This document shows, in pieces, positions 32,625 to 45,046 of a DNA stretch of 64,000 nucleotides. The position numbers were made by a program, and so were the translations under genes. This DNA is from Diprion similis (Eukaryota; Arthropoda; Insecta; Hymenoptera; Diprionidae). Within the stretch, counting starts at the first letter, position 1, and each line of letters begins with the position of its first letter. The stretch lies in contig NC_060109.1 in assembly GCF_021155765.1 (NCBI RefSeq), forward strand, positions 1,327,001 through 1,391,000. Direction: 5' to 3'. The notes under the pieces are model-generated. The model did not search any database. It saw nothing but the letters and a program-made list of their open reading frames with translations, and had not been told where the DNA came from.

Positions 32625-33612
32625 CTCCATCTATCAATGGAATGTAAAGCATAGTCGTGTAAGTTATGATACAGAGAGACTGATGCCGTAATCATCGGCT
32701 GGGACGTAACACCCCTAAGTATGGTGTCGGTCTGTCCAGGTATCAATTGCCGCTTGACATCTTGCCAACTCATTGTCAGAGTCAATTTCTCCTGTACGAT
32801 AGTGCTAACTTGATGGATTTTGCTAAGTATTAGACATTGCGATCGAGTTAATTCCTTGTAAGCCAACGGACATCGGTTACAATCGTCAAACGTGGCGGTG
32901 TTCAAGGTTCAACTTTTGACACCCTTGGCGCGTTCGCTCACTTTCGTACCATTGACTTGTTTTTTCACATCCTCGCCCATCGTTGTAAATGTGTACAGCT
33001 TCGCTCGCAACCGAATGAACTCTGTCATAATTTTCTCGTTGTTCTCGTCCTTCGTCAGGCCCAGACGTTTCTTGTTCTTCAGCGGAATACCGTACATATT
33101 GTCAGGAGGATAGTCCGAAGTATCAAACATTGCGTCAACATCACGTTTGATGATATCATGGATGTTAGATACGTTAAATTGATAAATACGGCTGTCGGTG
33201 TCGGTGTACAACAATTTGGCCTCTTTGTTGGGAAAGTTAGGCTTCATATAATTGTAATGGAAATCGTACGGAATAATTTTGGAGAGATCTAAAATTGCTG
33301 CACCAATGTAAATTGGTTTATTGAAGCAAACTTTGACTCTATTCATTTCTATAATAACCATATCTGTATCAAATACGGTGCTACCACGAAAGTTTGCCCT
33401 GGCAATAAGCGTTCTCGCACCACTTATTCCCTCCCATTTTGTAATTAATTTGACATCCGTGTGATTTCGCACATTCTCCATAGTCTTACCAAACACCGCG
33501 TTATTCATAAGCTTGTAAAAGTTTTTCTAAAACTCATTTCTGAACTGCTTGCGCATGTCGGTGTTGAGAATGGTGCAAGGCTCCAGCCATGGAGATTGTG
33601 CAAACTTCTAAA
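32540..33612 (-). pseudogene. Protein-primed-type family B DNA polymerase, C-terminal part (Polinton/adintovirus-like), broken
   Basis: Remnant of the replicative polymerase of a Polinton/Maverick or adintovirus-type element, which copies the element's own DNA. On the minus strand, [12 protein letters not shown] matches the polymerase B-motif region and [13 protein letters not shown] holds the catalytic YTDTDS motif [15 protein letters not shown] and the following DFHYNYM lie between them, in family order. In-frame stops break it at 33527-33529 (TAG) and 32909-32911 (TGA); homology fades after about 32690. The exonuclease and palm motif A parts are absent here. An N-terminal half from the same family lies at 54409-55917. 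The family is assigned from motif memory, not from a search. Confidence 0.85.
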
Positions 33613-35678
33613 CTATATGTACTTCAACTAATTCGAACCCTAAACTTAAGCATTGCTTCAAATTTATATAGTGTAAAATGTATTTCGTTTTGGGATGAAG
33701 GGTGGTAATAAGTTCAGCGTATTTTAAATATAAGATGTCAAGCACTATTGTATTCACTTTAAGTATATTCACTTCTATTTAGTAAACTCACATACGTACG
33801 CTATCAAAATGAGATGAACACGCAACAAATCCGTTTTGGCCGCAGGAGGGCGCCACCGGCGATCAAAGGGATCGAACCGAAGATCGGAGCGCGAGAGATC
33901 AGTTCACCGCTAACAACCGAAGCGACGAGTCGATTCGCACGTGGACCCAAGTTTGGCGAAAATTCGAATTGCTGTATCTCTGCATAAACATCAAAGTTTT
34001 TTTTTTGTGCCATACGGTCTTTTTACCTACGCGCCAATAAGATCAGTCTCACATCCTCGATGCAATCTACCCCTAAATATTAAAAATTCTCCTTAAATAT
34101 TAATAATCATACTATTTTATTCTATTTCTCACTAACCGCTTGCACGGCTCGTTATTTTTTTTTTTTCTCGTTTTCTTCCGTTCTTCAAACCTAAACAAAC
34201 CACCGTGTCTAAACGCGGCAGGAATTCGTTTGATTATTTTTTAAATACTAAAATAAATACTCAAAAATACCAGAAGGCACGCAAAAAATCAGCTTCGATT
34301 CAGCAACTTTTCTTTAGTTTTTCGATTTATCAAGACTCCAGTTCAGATCTTGCATTCAACGGGTTCACTTCCATAAAAATCTCTCGTCCTTGTTTAAACC
34401 CTTGTTGATAGATTTTTTAAATTCTTGGAGTCAATTAAACTCATTAAATTTAACTTTTGTCATTTTCATACATTTTAAAACTGCAGTTGACTAAATTATG
34501 AATTTCAATAAATAAAAGGCACTCTTCAACCTCCCGCTGAGCACGCAGAGCTGCCCACAGCCCGTATCACCAAAACCATCGAAAGGTAAGCGACTTTCCA
34601 TTCAAATTTGACGTTCATCACAGGTAAATCGTGTTTAGAAATTTTGTCCTTGTACTAGCGTTGAATTATTGTTGGAATTAGGATTTTCCGTAGATTAATG
34701 ATAGCCAACTCAAATCCGTCCTATAACAAAATAACAATATATTTTTATTTGTTTTTAAAAAAGGAAAAATGTAAATATTAAATCGAAGAAATATTTTTTT
34801 TCTAATAATTCGGTTCATATGCGATTCATTGCCCTTACGGCTCACGCCACGTTGGGTGGCAGCAATCCTCACGGGGTCTCATCTGCCCCCACCGCTCCTC
34901 CACCATCCAGCGGATCCCAGATAACTGATTACAATTAGGTGCTCGCTGAAAGTATTCGTTCTCCCGACGGATCTCCGCCCTTTCTAAGCGGCGTTCTTGA
35001 AAGTTAAAAACCTTCACCCATCCTAGGGTCTTCAACAATCGCTATAACACGATAACAAATAATCAAACACAGGCTAAAAAACTTGAAAATTAATTCAAGA
35101 AACAATTTCAAAATAAACTAGGACCAGAAAATCATAAGCGACTATTAGAACCTGAAATTTTTTTTCCGTTGCCATGACTTTGTCGTTGGTCACGATGATA
35201 TTCAGAACCTTTAACTTTCACATTTTGTGTAAGCCTGATGAGTCTGCAATGGACGTTTCGCCCTTGTACTGATGGATCGTCCAAATTTGGGGTTGAAGGG
35301 GTGGGGGGTGCTCCACGTTTTGCAGCAGCAGCAGCAGCTTCCAAGGCAAAAATTGCCGTGAAACACGTTTGAGCCTTCACACACCCACCCCTCCCTCATC
35401 AGTGAAGAAAAAAAAATCAGTCAAGGAATTGGATGGTCTGATGAGGATGTGCTGCAAACCCGATCCGTTTATGTGAATGACTGCGACTTTTTTGAGTACA
35501 AGCTTGTTGCCACGATCGATGAAACATTGCACGTCCAGGATCATACCCATGTTCCAGAGGGATACTGAGCTTGATTAGCTTATCCCAAATATCGGTAGAC
35601 GACTGACTATTAGTTCCCCTGCACACCAGCTTTTATCCCCTGGAATTTGATAGAAGTGGAGGGGATGATGTAAATTAT
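33613..35678. other. Decayed viral/transposon flank
   Basis: No supported gene. Contains a GC-richer patch (33830-34020), a TATA-like ATAAAAG at 34512-34518 followed by a plus-strand donor (AAAGGTAAGCG near 34590), the repeat 34800-35160, and a minus-strand open stretch at 35132-35380 with an alanine run from a GCA microsatellite. I cannot assign a product. Confidence 0.4.
34800..35160 (-). repeat. Diverged repeat, counterpart of 30170-30545
   Basis: Shares on the minus strand CCTAGGATGGGTGAA, then a frame reading GWV followed by F-RR and NEYF in both copies, then a C-rich/G-rich tail. Similarity is moderate, so this is an old duplication. Confidence 0.55.
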
Positions 35679-35978
35679 TTATGGTGAATAACTGCATGAA
35701 AATTTAAACTTGTTTAACTTTCCCCCGTAGTATTTTAAGGGTAGACGATTTTCCCCAGCCATATTACACAATTTAGCCAGCTGATTCGAATCTTCTTGCA
35801 GAAATCTCACCATTCTTGGTGGTAAGAAGACGTTGTATTCCCTCTCAATTTCTGCCAGAACACGTATCCCGAATTTCGTTTTTACCAGTCTTAGTCCGAT
35901 GACGATATACACCCCTCCAATTTCGAGTTCCGCCATCTTCTTGGCCGGCAGATTCTCCAGGTGGCTGACATGGTTCAT
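35679..35978 (-). CDS. Small protein of a viral/transposon-associated family (99 aa)
   Basis: An intact frame from ATG to stop. The core reads MAELEIGGVYIVIGLRLVKT followed by KFGIRVLAEI and then FLPPRMVRFL. This looks like the beta-rich, OB-like short proteins often found beside Polinton/adintovirus-type genes in arthropod genomes; that likeness is from memory and moderate. A TATATAAAA box sits at 36092-36100 on the same strand, about 115 bp upstream. A different frame that starts at the nearby ATGGATTTGGG overlaps it for about 46 codons; I prefer the present frame because of the conserved-looking core. It is divergent in age from, but on the same strand as, the polymerase remnant 2.1 kb downstream. 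Confidence 0.5.
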   Translation of the reverse strand: MNHVSHLENLPAKKMAELEIGGVYIVIGLRLVKTKFGIRVLAEIEREYNVFLPPRMVRFLQEDSNQLAKLCNMAGENRLPLKYYGGKLNKFKFSCSYSP

Positions 35979-36091
35979 TTTTTCCCAAATCCATTGCGTT
36001 TTCGGTGAGAGTTTCTTTTTTCACAAGTGCGAAACAGTTCACGACGAGAAGACTATGGAAACAGAGCAACTGTCGAAATGAGCCGCCTGCA

Positions 36092-36100
36092 TTTTATATA
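36092..36100 (-). promoter_or_regulatory. TATA box upstream of the 99-aa gene
   Basis: TATATAAAA on the minus strand, in an otherwise ordinary stretch; similar TATA boxes precede the small genes at 56278 and 57039. Confidence 0.5.
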
Positions 36101-39100
36101 CCATCCATCCCATTTTGTAATAAATTTTTGGAAGAATCTTATATCTGTGACAGATTTATTTGACCAACAGCATCTAGCATTTGTGAGAAAATTATATATA
36201 CACTGATTTATTTACATTGCCACCTTACAGTGTGTTTATTGTTGACGTCACTGAAAAGGTCGCATTTCATGCATTTTTTTCAATAGATCTAACGATATTA
36301 CAACAAATGGTTGTAGATAACTTTCCGCCATTAAACAAGAGACGATAGGAATTTTGCCCCCCCCCCCCCCTTCCTGGTCATAATTGTATTAGTCATTCAT
36401 TGATTTAATTGAAATATCCCAAATTGGTTCAGGGTGAGTGTCCAATTCATAATTCAAAACCTATTCTGATAACATATTAATTTTTATCTTCAAAGATTTT
36501 ATAGAGAATTTTTCTATTATCGATCCGGGGTAAGTTGCCTGGAAGAATTTACCTCAGACTAACCGTTTCAATTTAAACTCCTAGTTGGATAGATTAAAAG
36601 TTCATAATATTTAGACACAGTTTGTGTAACGTGCTTTATATAATTATTTCAATCTATAATTACAGTTTCTCTGATACGACCATTTTCTTACTTTATTCTT
36701 GTGATTCTTGTGTTTATTTATCTGACATATGCGTAGATTATATTTGCAGGTAATGAACCGAATGAATTGTCACATGATCTCGAGTGGAAAAATATTCATG
36801 TCAAGTAAGCTGAGGTGACGTGAACGATAAGATGAATATGCTTACACTGTTAAGAAGGCTGTCTTAAATGTAACGCCGAAAATAATCTGTGAAAGTTCAC
36901 ACCATTTTGGTGTGGATTTTAACATCATTTAGTAAAAACAAAGTGTATAATCTACACCGATAACATTGAATTTCACACTTATTGATATGAACTTTCATTA
37001 ACATCGTAAATTCTCTAACAGTAATAACCTTAAATAAAACGTTATATTAAATAAAGTTACATGTAATATAGCTGTGAGGAGTTTGGACTTCTCAGAAATG
37101 CATGAATAAATCGTTGATTCTATCGTATTCATGATACTTAAAAACCACGGCGTTAACTGATGAATTATTAGTATAAAATAATACAGGTTCAATAATTTCT
37201 AATATTTATCGTAAAGTAAAATGACAGTCAAGTTTGGATTTATGTAGTTCAAAAGATTTCTTTTCAATGTGATCGTGACGTTGCGATGTGGGTTCGATTA
37301 GTGGCCTCGCACTGCTCTTCTGTTGGTCTTCGACGGCTACGTCCTTCTTCTTGTTGACAAACTTTGTTTTGCCCATACGTGTCAGCCAGTTCGTAAATAA
37401 ACTCAGTAAGCGCTCGAAAACAGAACGCTTTATTCGTAAATGGTATTTAGAACGTTCGATCGATCGATGTTGAAGTGAACTGACTTCCAAATTATATTCG
37501 TCGAAATCCAAATATTGCGGTTAAAAATATTTTTAACTCGTAAACTTGCATATTACTTTCTTTGTCATTTGGGCCGAGCAACCCTCGTCGATATGTCATG
37601 TGACAAGTTTTTCATACGAACCAGTTATTCGATGTGTAAGTTCCGCTGGTGGATGTCGAAAGTATGATTTTTGCGTATAGTCTCTGCAATAGTTCAGACA
37701 CTGGTGTCGCTTCGTACGTTCCTTCGGGTTTTTCAATGTATTCGGATGTTAATTCTCACGTGATCTTGCTTTTTCAAACGGTCGATTATCGTCACAATGA
37801 ACATTTGTGATTTCAATGTGAATTTCCTCGCATTTTGTGTTTGGTGCATCATGACGCTGTCGATCTTCTTCCCCCCCTCAATGCTAACTTGTAAGTGTTT
37901 CGTTTGTTGTTAGTGCCAAGTGTAATCAATCCTGATATACCTGCGATATTTTTTTCAATTTGGTATTTTTTTAGGCTTTCCATTTCAGTTTTCGCTCGTG
38001 AAGTGATATCAACATCGCATCTCTAGCCAGTTGATTTATTGTTATTATTAGCATTGCGAGATTGTTTTCGGAGTTCTTTGATTTCGAAGTATCAGTTGTA
38101 CCTTCGTATCTTCGATCTCGTGGTATTATTTAATCAAAAGTTTGTATATTTCACTGAACGACAAGCGGATAGAACTTCCATAGCAAAGCCAGTTTTCGTT
38201 CGTTTCTTCATCGCGCACAAATAATCACAATGATGATGGAGCTTGTTCTTGAACCCTTTTCCATTTTCGAAGCAAGATTGACGACTTCCTTCACACCATA
38301 ACGTTGACGATGGAACCTTCATCACATCCTTCGATTTCCAGTCTTCTTCATCAGTTTTTGATTATACAATTTCTTTAGTGTTGGTTGCACTTTGTGAATG
38401 TTTTGGTGTCCTCGGTGGATTGTTTTTCAACTACACGATTCATTCAGCCATCGGATTGCATCAATGCATTCTCTTTGATAGGATGCTATCCATTCCCGTT
38501 TCGAACGGAAATTTCTGTACTTGGAAATTCCAAAAATCGCAGCAGTTGTAGTTGACTTTTTCTGATAGGTTATGTTCTTCTTTGCCTGTTGTGCCGATTG
38601 CATACACTCAGTCATTAATGATTGCTTGAATTTTCAGTACTTCTATACTAACGTTCATTATTTTACACATTCTTCTGTTTTTAATCATTTTAATCAAGTA
38701 CTGTACTAATGAATATCGGTTATTTTAAATTGGGGCTTAAAACTAACCTACGTGACTTATTTTACAACGAATAACCCTGACTAACCTTATCGATCTAATT
38801 ATTTAATTCTATTATTTAATTCTATTATTTGTTGATTTTGCCATATGTGCAGATATGTGAAATGTTTGAAATTGTTTAATTGGATTTTGACTTATCAATT
38901 GAATACGGAGAACTTTTTTAATCAATTAATATTCCTTCACTTATGCCAGTGTTAACATCGCTGTATTTTTTCAAATAAATTATGAGTATTTTAGTATCTC
39001 TTGCATATCTTGTTTATTTTTTTATTAAGTAGTTCTTACTCGTATTAATGTTTTTACTTCAACACCAACTTTCACTTTCACAAATTTTATCGTCGCACAA

Positions 39101-42100
39101 ATCTAACAAGTTCCATGTTTATGTCTCTTTAATATTTATTGAACTTTTTTTTATCTATTAGTTGATTATGATTATAGTAGATTTTACCTAATGGTAATTA
39201 AATTGAAATTGGATTATCGGTTGAAATTTTTTTAGGTTCAGAGTATAAATCCGTATAATTAAAAATAACTCAATCATCATTATCAATTGAATATTCTTGA
39301 TACAAATTTATCATCTTTACACTCTTATCGAACCGTTACCTAATTATTGATCATAAAAACTTTGGTTGGAAAAAATTGTAACAAAGAACGTAAATGAATA
39401 AATGGCGTAAAGTTCACGAAACCTCAGCTTACATCGCAGTATACATATTTTTTCGTATCAACTTTTGTGATCTTATACTTTCAGTACTCAACTTATTTGT
39501 TTACACGAGTATACATTTGCTATGTAATGCACATATTTACATACTAAAAACTTTTTCAATACAAGTCATGGTCGAATTCAGAGTAGCTGCAACTAACGTA
39601 ACAGAATAAATGTGAAATGTGAAAAAAGAAAAATCATGAAATTTTTATCATCATACTGGATAGTTCGATCCATTCATTGCAACTGTGAAAATTTGGCCAA
39701 TTTCTGTGGGTGGTAAACAATCTGTAAAATTTATTTCAAAATTTTAAAAAACATCCCCGCGTTTTTTGAGGTGTACAACGCGTCTTTCTAAGCACCTTAA
39801 ATGTACATTCAGCCTATTTAGAATTTCGCAAACCAGCATCTTTGCTGGTTCTATTGAGCCCAAGGAAATCTTTGTCCCTGCTCTGCGTATATAAAATTGT
39901 ATTATGGGAACGAAAGCGATCCTTTTTATACCTGCGGAAGACCCTTTCCGGTTGGGTCATCGGTGATGGTCTTCTTTTTAAAAGTATACAGTCTGCTATT
40001 CGGAGGGAAAGCACCTTATGGTAACGAAGTTTGGCGAAAGAAAGGATTAGCTCGATGCATCGGGTGATAAATCACTCAATTCGCCAATAAATCTTATGGT
40101 CACTTACTTTTGGGACCGATTCCGAAAACTCTCAGTTTTACTGTAGTCCAAAGCTTATACCTGGTCTCAGGGTATTTTCTTACCGTACCTTTGCAGTGAA
40201 TAAATTGAATACACATTCGCAATGGACTGAAGTTTTAGATCCGTAACTTGTGTTTGAGATTTGACATCGTGAAATCGCGAAATTTGATCCCTCGATCCAT
40301 CAAAACGGACAATTTTTGGGGTATGTTGATAACTTTTTGAAAACCGAGTAAGATGTGAATGAAACCGATGAAATCTAAGTTGAGGCCAGTGTTTGTAAAA
40401 CGGCCAAAAAAAAAAAAAAAAAAAAATAACCTTGAATAACTATTCAAGGAATAAATTTAGCCAAAAATGTTAAGAGACTTTTTTTGTAGAGCATTTAATT
40501 TCCCTCAAGAATGTTTATCGGCTTTTTCCAGATATTGATTTTTATTTTTACATGAATAAAAAAAATTCCAAAGTTGAAAAACCAAATTGTAAAATCAAAC
40601 CTATGTTCAAGACATGATTATCAAGGAACCGTTCATCTGACGAAAAGATTTAATTAAACCTTTTTTGTAAAGCTTTCAATTTCTTTTTAAAAATAAACTT
40701 GAGTCAATTTCGTTTTTCTCAATGGTTTGGGAGTTGAGATGAAAACCCGCTCAGTGAAAAAAAAAAATCAAGGAATAAGCAAGGAAAATCCATCGTAGCC
40801 TGACCTTCTTATTCATAATAATTATGTGTAAAACAAATGCTAGTGGATCGTACAAATAATTTTGAGCTAAAATTAAAAGGTTATTTTCTATGCTTTAAAC
40901 GCTCAGATTTCAACTTCAGTCGCAAATACTTGTTCCGAATAAACTAATAACGTTTCTGACAAATTAACTAAAACCTAAGAAAATATTTTGGAAAATGAAC
41001 AAAAAACGTGCGAGCAAATTAGGTTTGTCCATTTGGAATTCCAGCTCAATATTCTAATTTGGAATCGACTCGTTTTTGCAATCTCTTTCTCTCTCTCTTG
41101 ACTCTCGTTACCAATTATACAATAAATTTCTGCATTTTCGATATTTCTTAAAAATTTTATCAATCAATTACCCAAATTAATACCACAGATTTAGGATATT
41201 GTACTAATGGTTGTACAATAATTCGTCTCTATTGATAGTCGATAAATCGGAGTTAATTAAATTCATCCCAGATCAGGGAGGATTAAAAGTACTTATTAAT
41301 ATTGTGGCAACATTCAGGTGTATGTAAAAACGAAAGTAACATTTATCAATTTGACTCTCACTTACCTTTAATTCTTGCTCAAATACCTGAGAGTGTTGAT
41401 TCATTGCACAACGAGCTTCTTTCTATCGCTCTAGAAATTTTGTGCAATCGAAAACGTCATTCATAGAGTCACTGTTTTCCGATTGTGTAAAAATTGTGTC
41501 GTTACAATAATTAATCGACTGCTGTTGTTGAAAATGATTTCAAAGAATTGCAAATAATCCCTGGTGAGAATGATTTCTGTAAAAAATTAAAAGTATGCAT
41601 AATTTGTCATAAAAACTTGTAGATTTTCATGAAAATTTGTATATTTTCAGTCAAAAGTCTACAAGATATTACAATTTTTTAAGGAAAATTAACAATTCTT
41701 CACGAAAAACTATGCATATTTACAATTTTGTACGAAATAATACGAAATGTTCTAATTTCTGTGAAAAGTAGAAATAGAAATTTTCACCAGGTATTGCTAT
41801 GTGCTTGTTTTTTTTTTCTTTTTTTTTTTTTATCAATATCTGAATTATTCACTATCAAAAATCTAAGTTATCACTATTTTACTATAGTACTTGCGTCACT
41901 TATTTTAAATATAAAAAGTAGAATTGATGTTTTAATTTACACTCTGTGCCCACCGAAAATATAATAATGAGCAATAATTATTGCACTCTTGTTAATTTAC
42001 AAAATTTTATTTTCCGTGTAAAGTATTCTTGCTTAGTGTAAAAAGAAAATATAATACATGCGACCTGTGACTGAAGTTAACTTTGAACAATCATATAATC

Positions 42101-42284
42101 GCATAATTATTCCTGACGTCAAATTAAACAAAAGAAAACAAATCACTTAAACTTAAGACCGTCACTAAATCACAACATCGAATAAAGAGTGCAATTCTGC
42201 TCGTTTCCAAACCACGATGAGTTAACGACTGAATTTTCAAACCGGTTCTAAAACTACTTGAACTACAGACCGAGACTGAAACTC

Positions 42285-42425
42285 GCAGGGTGGGAGCAAG
42301 GCCTCAGTTTGAGTCAGGTCGGGGGGGAGGCCCAAAAATAAGCCGCGTCATTGGTGAGGCCCAACGCTTACTTGACCAATAGGAAGCGGACTAGACGATC
42401 GCTTATGGGCCCCTGACCCAGAGTA
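42285..42425. promoter_or_regulatory. GC-richer island with paired CCAAT boxes
   Basis: Contains CATTGGTGAGGCCC and GACCAATAGG about 30 bp apart, a G run and GC content well above its surroundings. It could be a promoter of an unseen transcript or an enhancer of ebony, whose 3' end is 2.6 kb away. No transcript is visible directly. Confidence 0.3.
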
Positions 42426-44494
42426 ATTCACTGGTTTAAAAAAATATTATTTTTCTTGTGCCTGGGTCTTGTTAATTAAAGTTTTGTTGAAATACTTAAT
42501 AATATCGTTCCAAGGTAAAAATTTTCCACAAAACGATTACCTGAAGTGTAAAATGCTTTCTTGAAATCAATAATTTTCAGCGGGTTTTATGAGAAAATGA
42601 GCTTTTGGAATGAAAGAAAAGATCGTCACTTACCTTTCGTTCATCTCGATGAACTGGTTGATAATGTGTTTTGTTTTGATAGATGTCTTCAGGACGTGGA
42701 ATTATAATAAAGAAAACTGTTAATTAACGCAACTGGAAATTAAGCTCAGACGCAATAGCAAGTGGCTTGTTCAAAAGAACTTGATACAATAAAAAGGAAA
42801 AATTTAAATAAGGTTTCTAAAACGATAATCAATTAAAATCTTCGTTTCTTTCCGGTGTTTTTCGATGCCTGAATTTTGATGCATTAAACTAGAAAGACAG
42901 AAAAAAGTCTATTCATCGATCTGTGTTATCGTAGATTTATCATTGAAGAAAACGATTCAATATTCGAAAATAATTCACGAACGTTCGTTTTTTTGTACAT
43001 CGAATGAAAATTTTTTTTTCCTAATTCAAATCCTTGCCGTAATATTCAAGGTTCTCAGAGCACGAGTGGAAGAATCTGAAATACCCGAATCGTGACGGCT
43101 AGTGAAAGAAATCTAAAAACCTTAGAAAATGAAATAGAAAAACTAAGAAGTCGAATTCAACTCGAAAATTATTTCAACTACAGGACATCGCAGGTACGGA
43201 ACACACAAATCAGGGTGCCATGAAATAGGCATGCTCATGGCCTCCGTCGACTTCTAATCCGCTGCGGATTATCTCCGAGGGTTTCCATTTTATTACAGTC
43301 TGGGATTTTCCGCTTCAGGGACTCTCTTAGTATGGTGACAAAAAAAAAATTGCAATAAATGCCAAGGACTTCGTGGAAATTGTAAAAGCCGGAAGGATTC
43401 ACGCTGTTTTTGGGTTCTTCGCAGTAAACGAAGGTGTGTATGACAGACGACTATATATAGGCTCAGGAACGGCCTGCGTTTAATTGTTTGTGACCCTTAA
43501 GGCGAAAGCGATTTCGGTGCATCTGCAGGATTCGTCAAAATAAATAATATCGTATTGGCAGGTAGATGAAAGAATTTATTTCTAATAACAATATATATTT
43601 ATTGATAATAATTTGATACAATCTGAGGCACTTTTTGAATTAGATATTTCACAGTGCTGACATCGTGGAAGAAGTGTTTTAATGAATTTTTAGAGAAATA
43701 TATGTTTTGTCAAACAGTAAAATAGAAAAAAACGTTAAATGATTGAACAAAAATGTATAAGCAATTATGAAAAATCTAGTTACGAGAAAATATACTTAGC
43801 ATAAAATTAGACTCCCTACTCCACGCAGGCCAACAAACCAGACCTGATAGTCTAAATTAAAATCAATAGATAATACAACGTAAAAAAAAAAATGAAAAAA
43901 AAAATTCAATCAAAAATTCTGAAAAAAGAATAAGGACGAATAAAAGGGAGAATATCGAACAGCGATCGTTAAAATGAATGTTAAAATGTCGTGCGGTTTC
44001 GTAGAAATGATATACTCGCATATATTTGTTGAAGGGAGATCGAAATGTCTGTACTTTAGTGTGTTTGACTTTATTTAACTACGTGACTTTATATTTCCTG
44101 TTTGAATTTTCTTCTGGTGTTGGTTTTTTGGTTTCATTACCGGATCAGCATTTCTTTCATTTACACTACACCGAGTTTTAGACACATATTTTTCAAATCG
44201 AACACTCTCCTTCGATTATTGTAGGACTACCGACCGCTTCGACCGTCCGTCCTCACTAATTTATATATAGATACATCGTCAAAATTTGATAAAACAAGCC
44301 AAGGTAGAGTGAAATCGATAATCTAACAAATGTTCAATCATTTCGGAATTATTTGATATAAAGAATCGCTTCTGTTCATAATTCCGGTATTTTCTACTTT
44401 TGTTTTTATAAAAAGATCTTTGAACCTCACAAATCTAATAATTTGACAAATGGTTTCAATCCTTCGCCGGCATTGACGCAATAGATCGTCAACC

Positions 44495-44500
44495 TTTATT
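44495..44500 (-). terminator. Possible polyadenylation signal of ebony
   Basis: AATAAA on the minus strand, about 550 nt after the ebony stop codon. If used, the 3' UTR would contain the hairpin element at 44590-44925. Confidence 0.4.
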
Positions 44501-44589
44501 CTCCTATTCGAGTTGCTCTGATCTGAAATCCGAGCCTCACTCGGGGGTTTTTGGGCTCGCTAAATCCAAATTTGGAAATTTAAAATCGC

Positions 44590-44925
44590 GGCGCAAATAT
44601 GGAGAATAAAAATCAAAAACTTTACTTGATTCAGACGAAAATTAGTACTCTTAAGATTTTTGAGGTTGCTTATTACGAAATTGAACACAAAATTAAAAAA
44701 ATTTTAACGGAAGATCTAATATGGCGGACAAAAGTGCAAAAAATGGGTACCAAGATTTATCGAAATGAAGCCGTTTTTTGCATTTTTGCTCGCCATATTG
44801 GATTCGCCAATTCGGATTCTTGAATTTTAAGTTCAGATTCGTAATCAGCACCCTCAAGAACCCCAGAGTGCAAGTTTTCAAGATGAAAAATTTTCTTGCC
44901 ACTTTGGGCACTTCTTGTTGAATTC
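44590..44925. mobile_element. Hairpin (foldback) MITE of about 335 bp in the ebony 3' flank
   Basis: Two imperfect inverted arms of about 150 bp (44590-44740 and 44773-44925) flank a loop of about 30 bp. The inner arm ends are AATATGGCGGAC and, inverted, CTCGCCATATT. It starts only 120 bp downstream of the ebony stop. Open frames in it on both strands are shadows of the palindrome. Confidence 0.8.
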
Positions 44926-45046
44926 TCCCTGCCAACGCATTCTAACGCATACTTATAACTTTGTACGGATCCCACCAACAATCGAACAGTCAAAATCATC
45001 GTTTGAAAGAATTGCGAATAACTTGTAGAGCAGCTTTTTAGAACTT

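Larger units (their letters stand above)
36101..44589. other. 8.5 kb without supported genes
   Basis: Mostly AT-rich single-copy DNA. Notable spots: a C run at 36357-36370; a minus-strand open frame at 37206-37511 (basic, unrecognised); a promoter-like GC-richer island at 42285-42425 with CCAAT motifs in both orientations; a TATATATAGG sequence near 43450 with an ordinary-composition flank; and two consensus minus-strand donors (41366 and 42634). None is enough to call a gene. Confidence 0.5.

Noticed and set aside
37206-37511. Basic 101-codon minus-strand frame containing MGKTKFVNKKKDV
   Set aside because: Faint likeness to the start of the ribosome-biogenesis factor LTV1, but it fades after about a dozen residues and no other exon follows; too weak to call even a pseudogene.
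40430-40700. Stretch resembling the foldback element (TTTTTTGTAGAGCATTTAATTT)
   Set aside because: Only short words match and there are no termini or arms; could be a very old relative, but not supportable.
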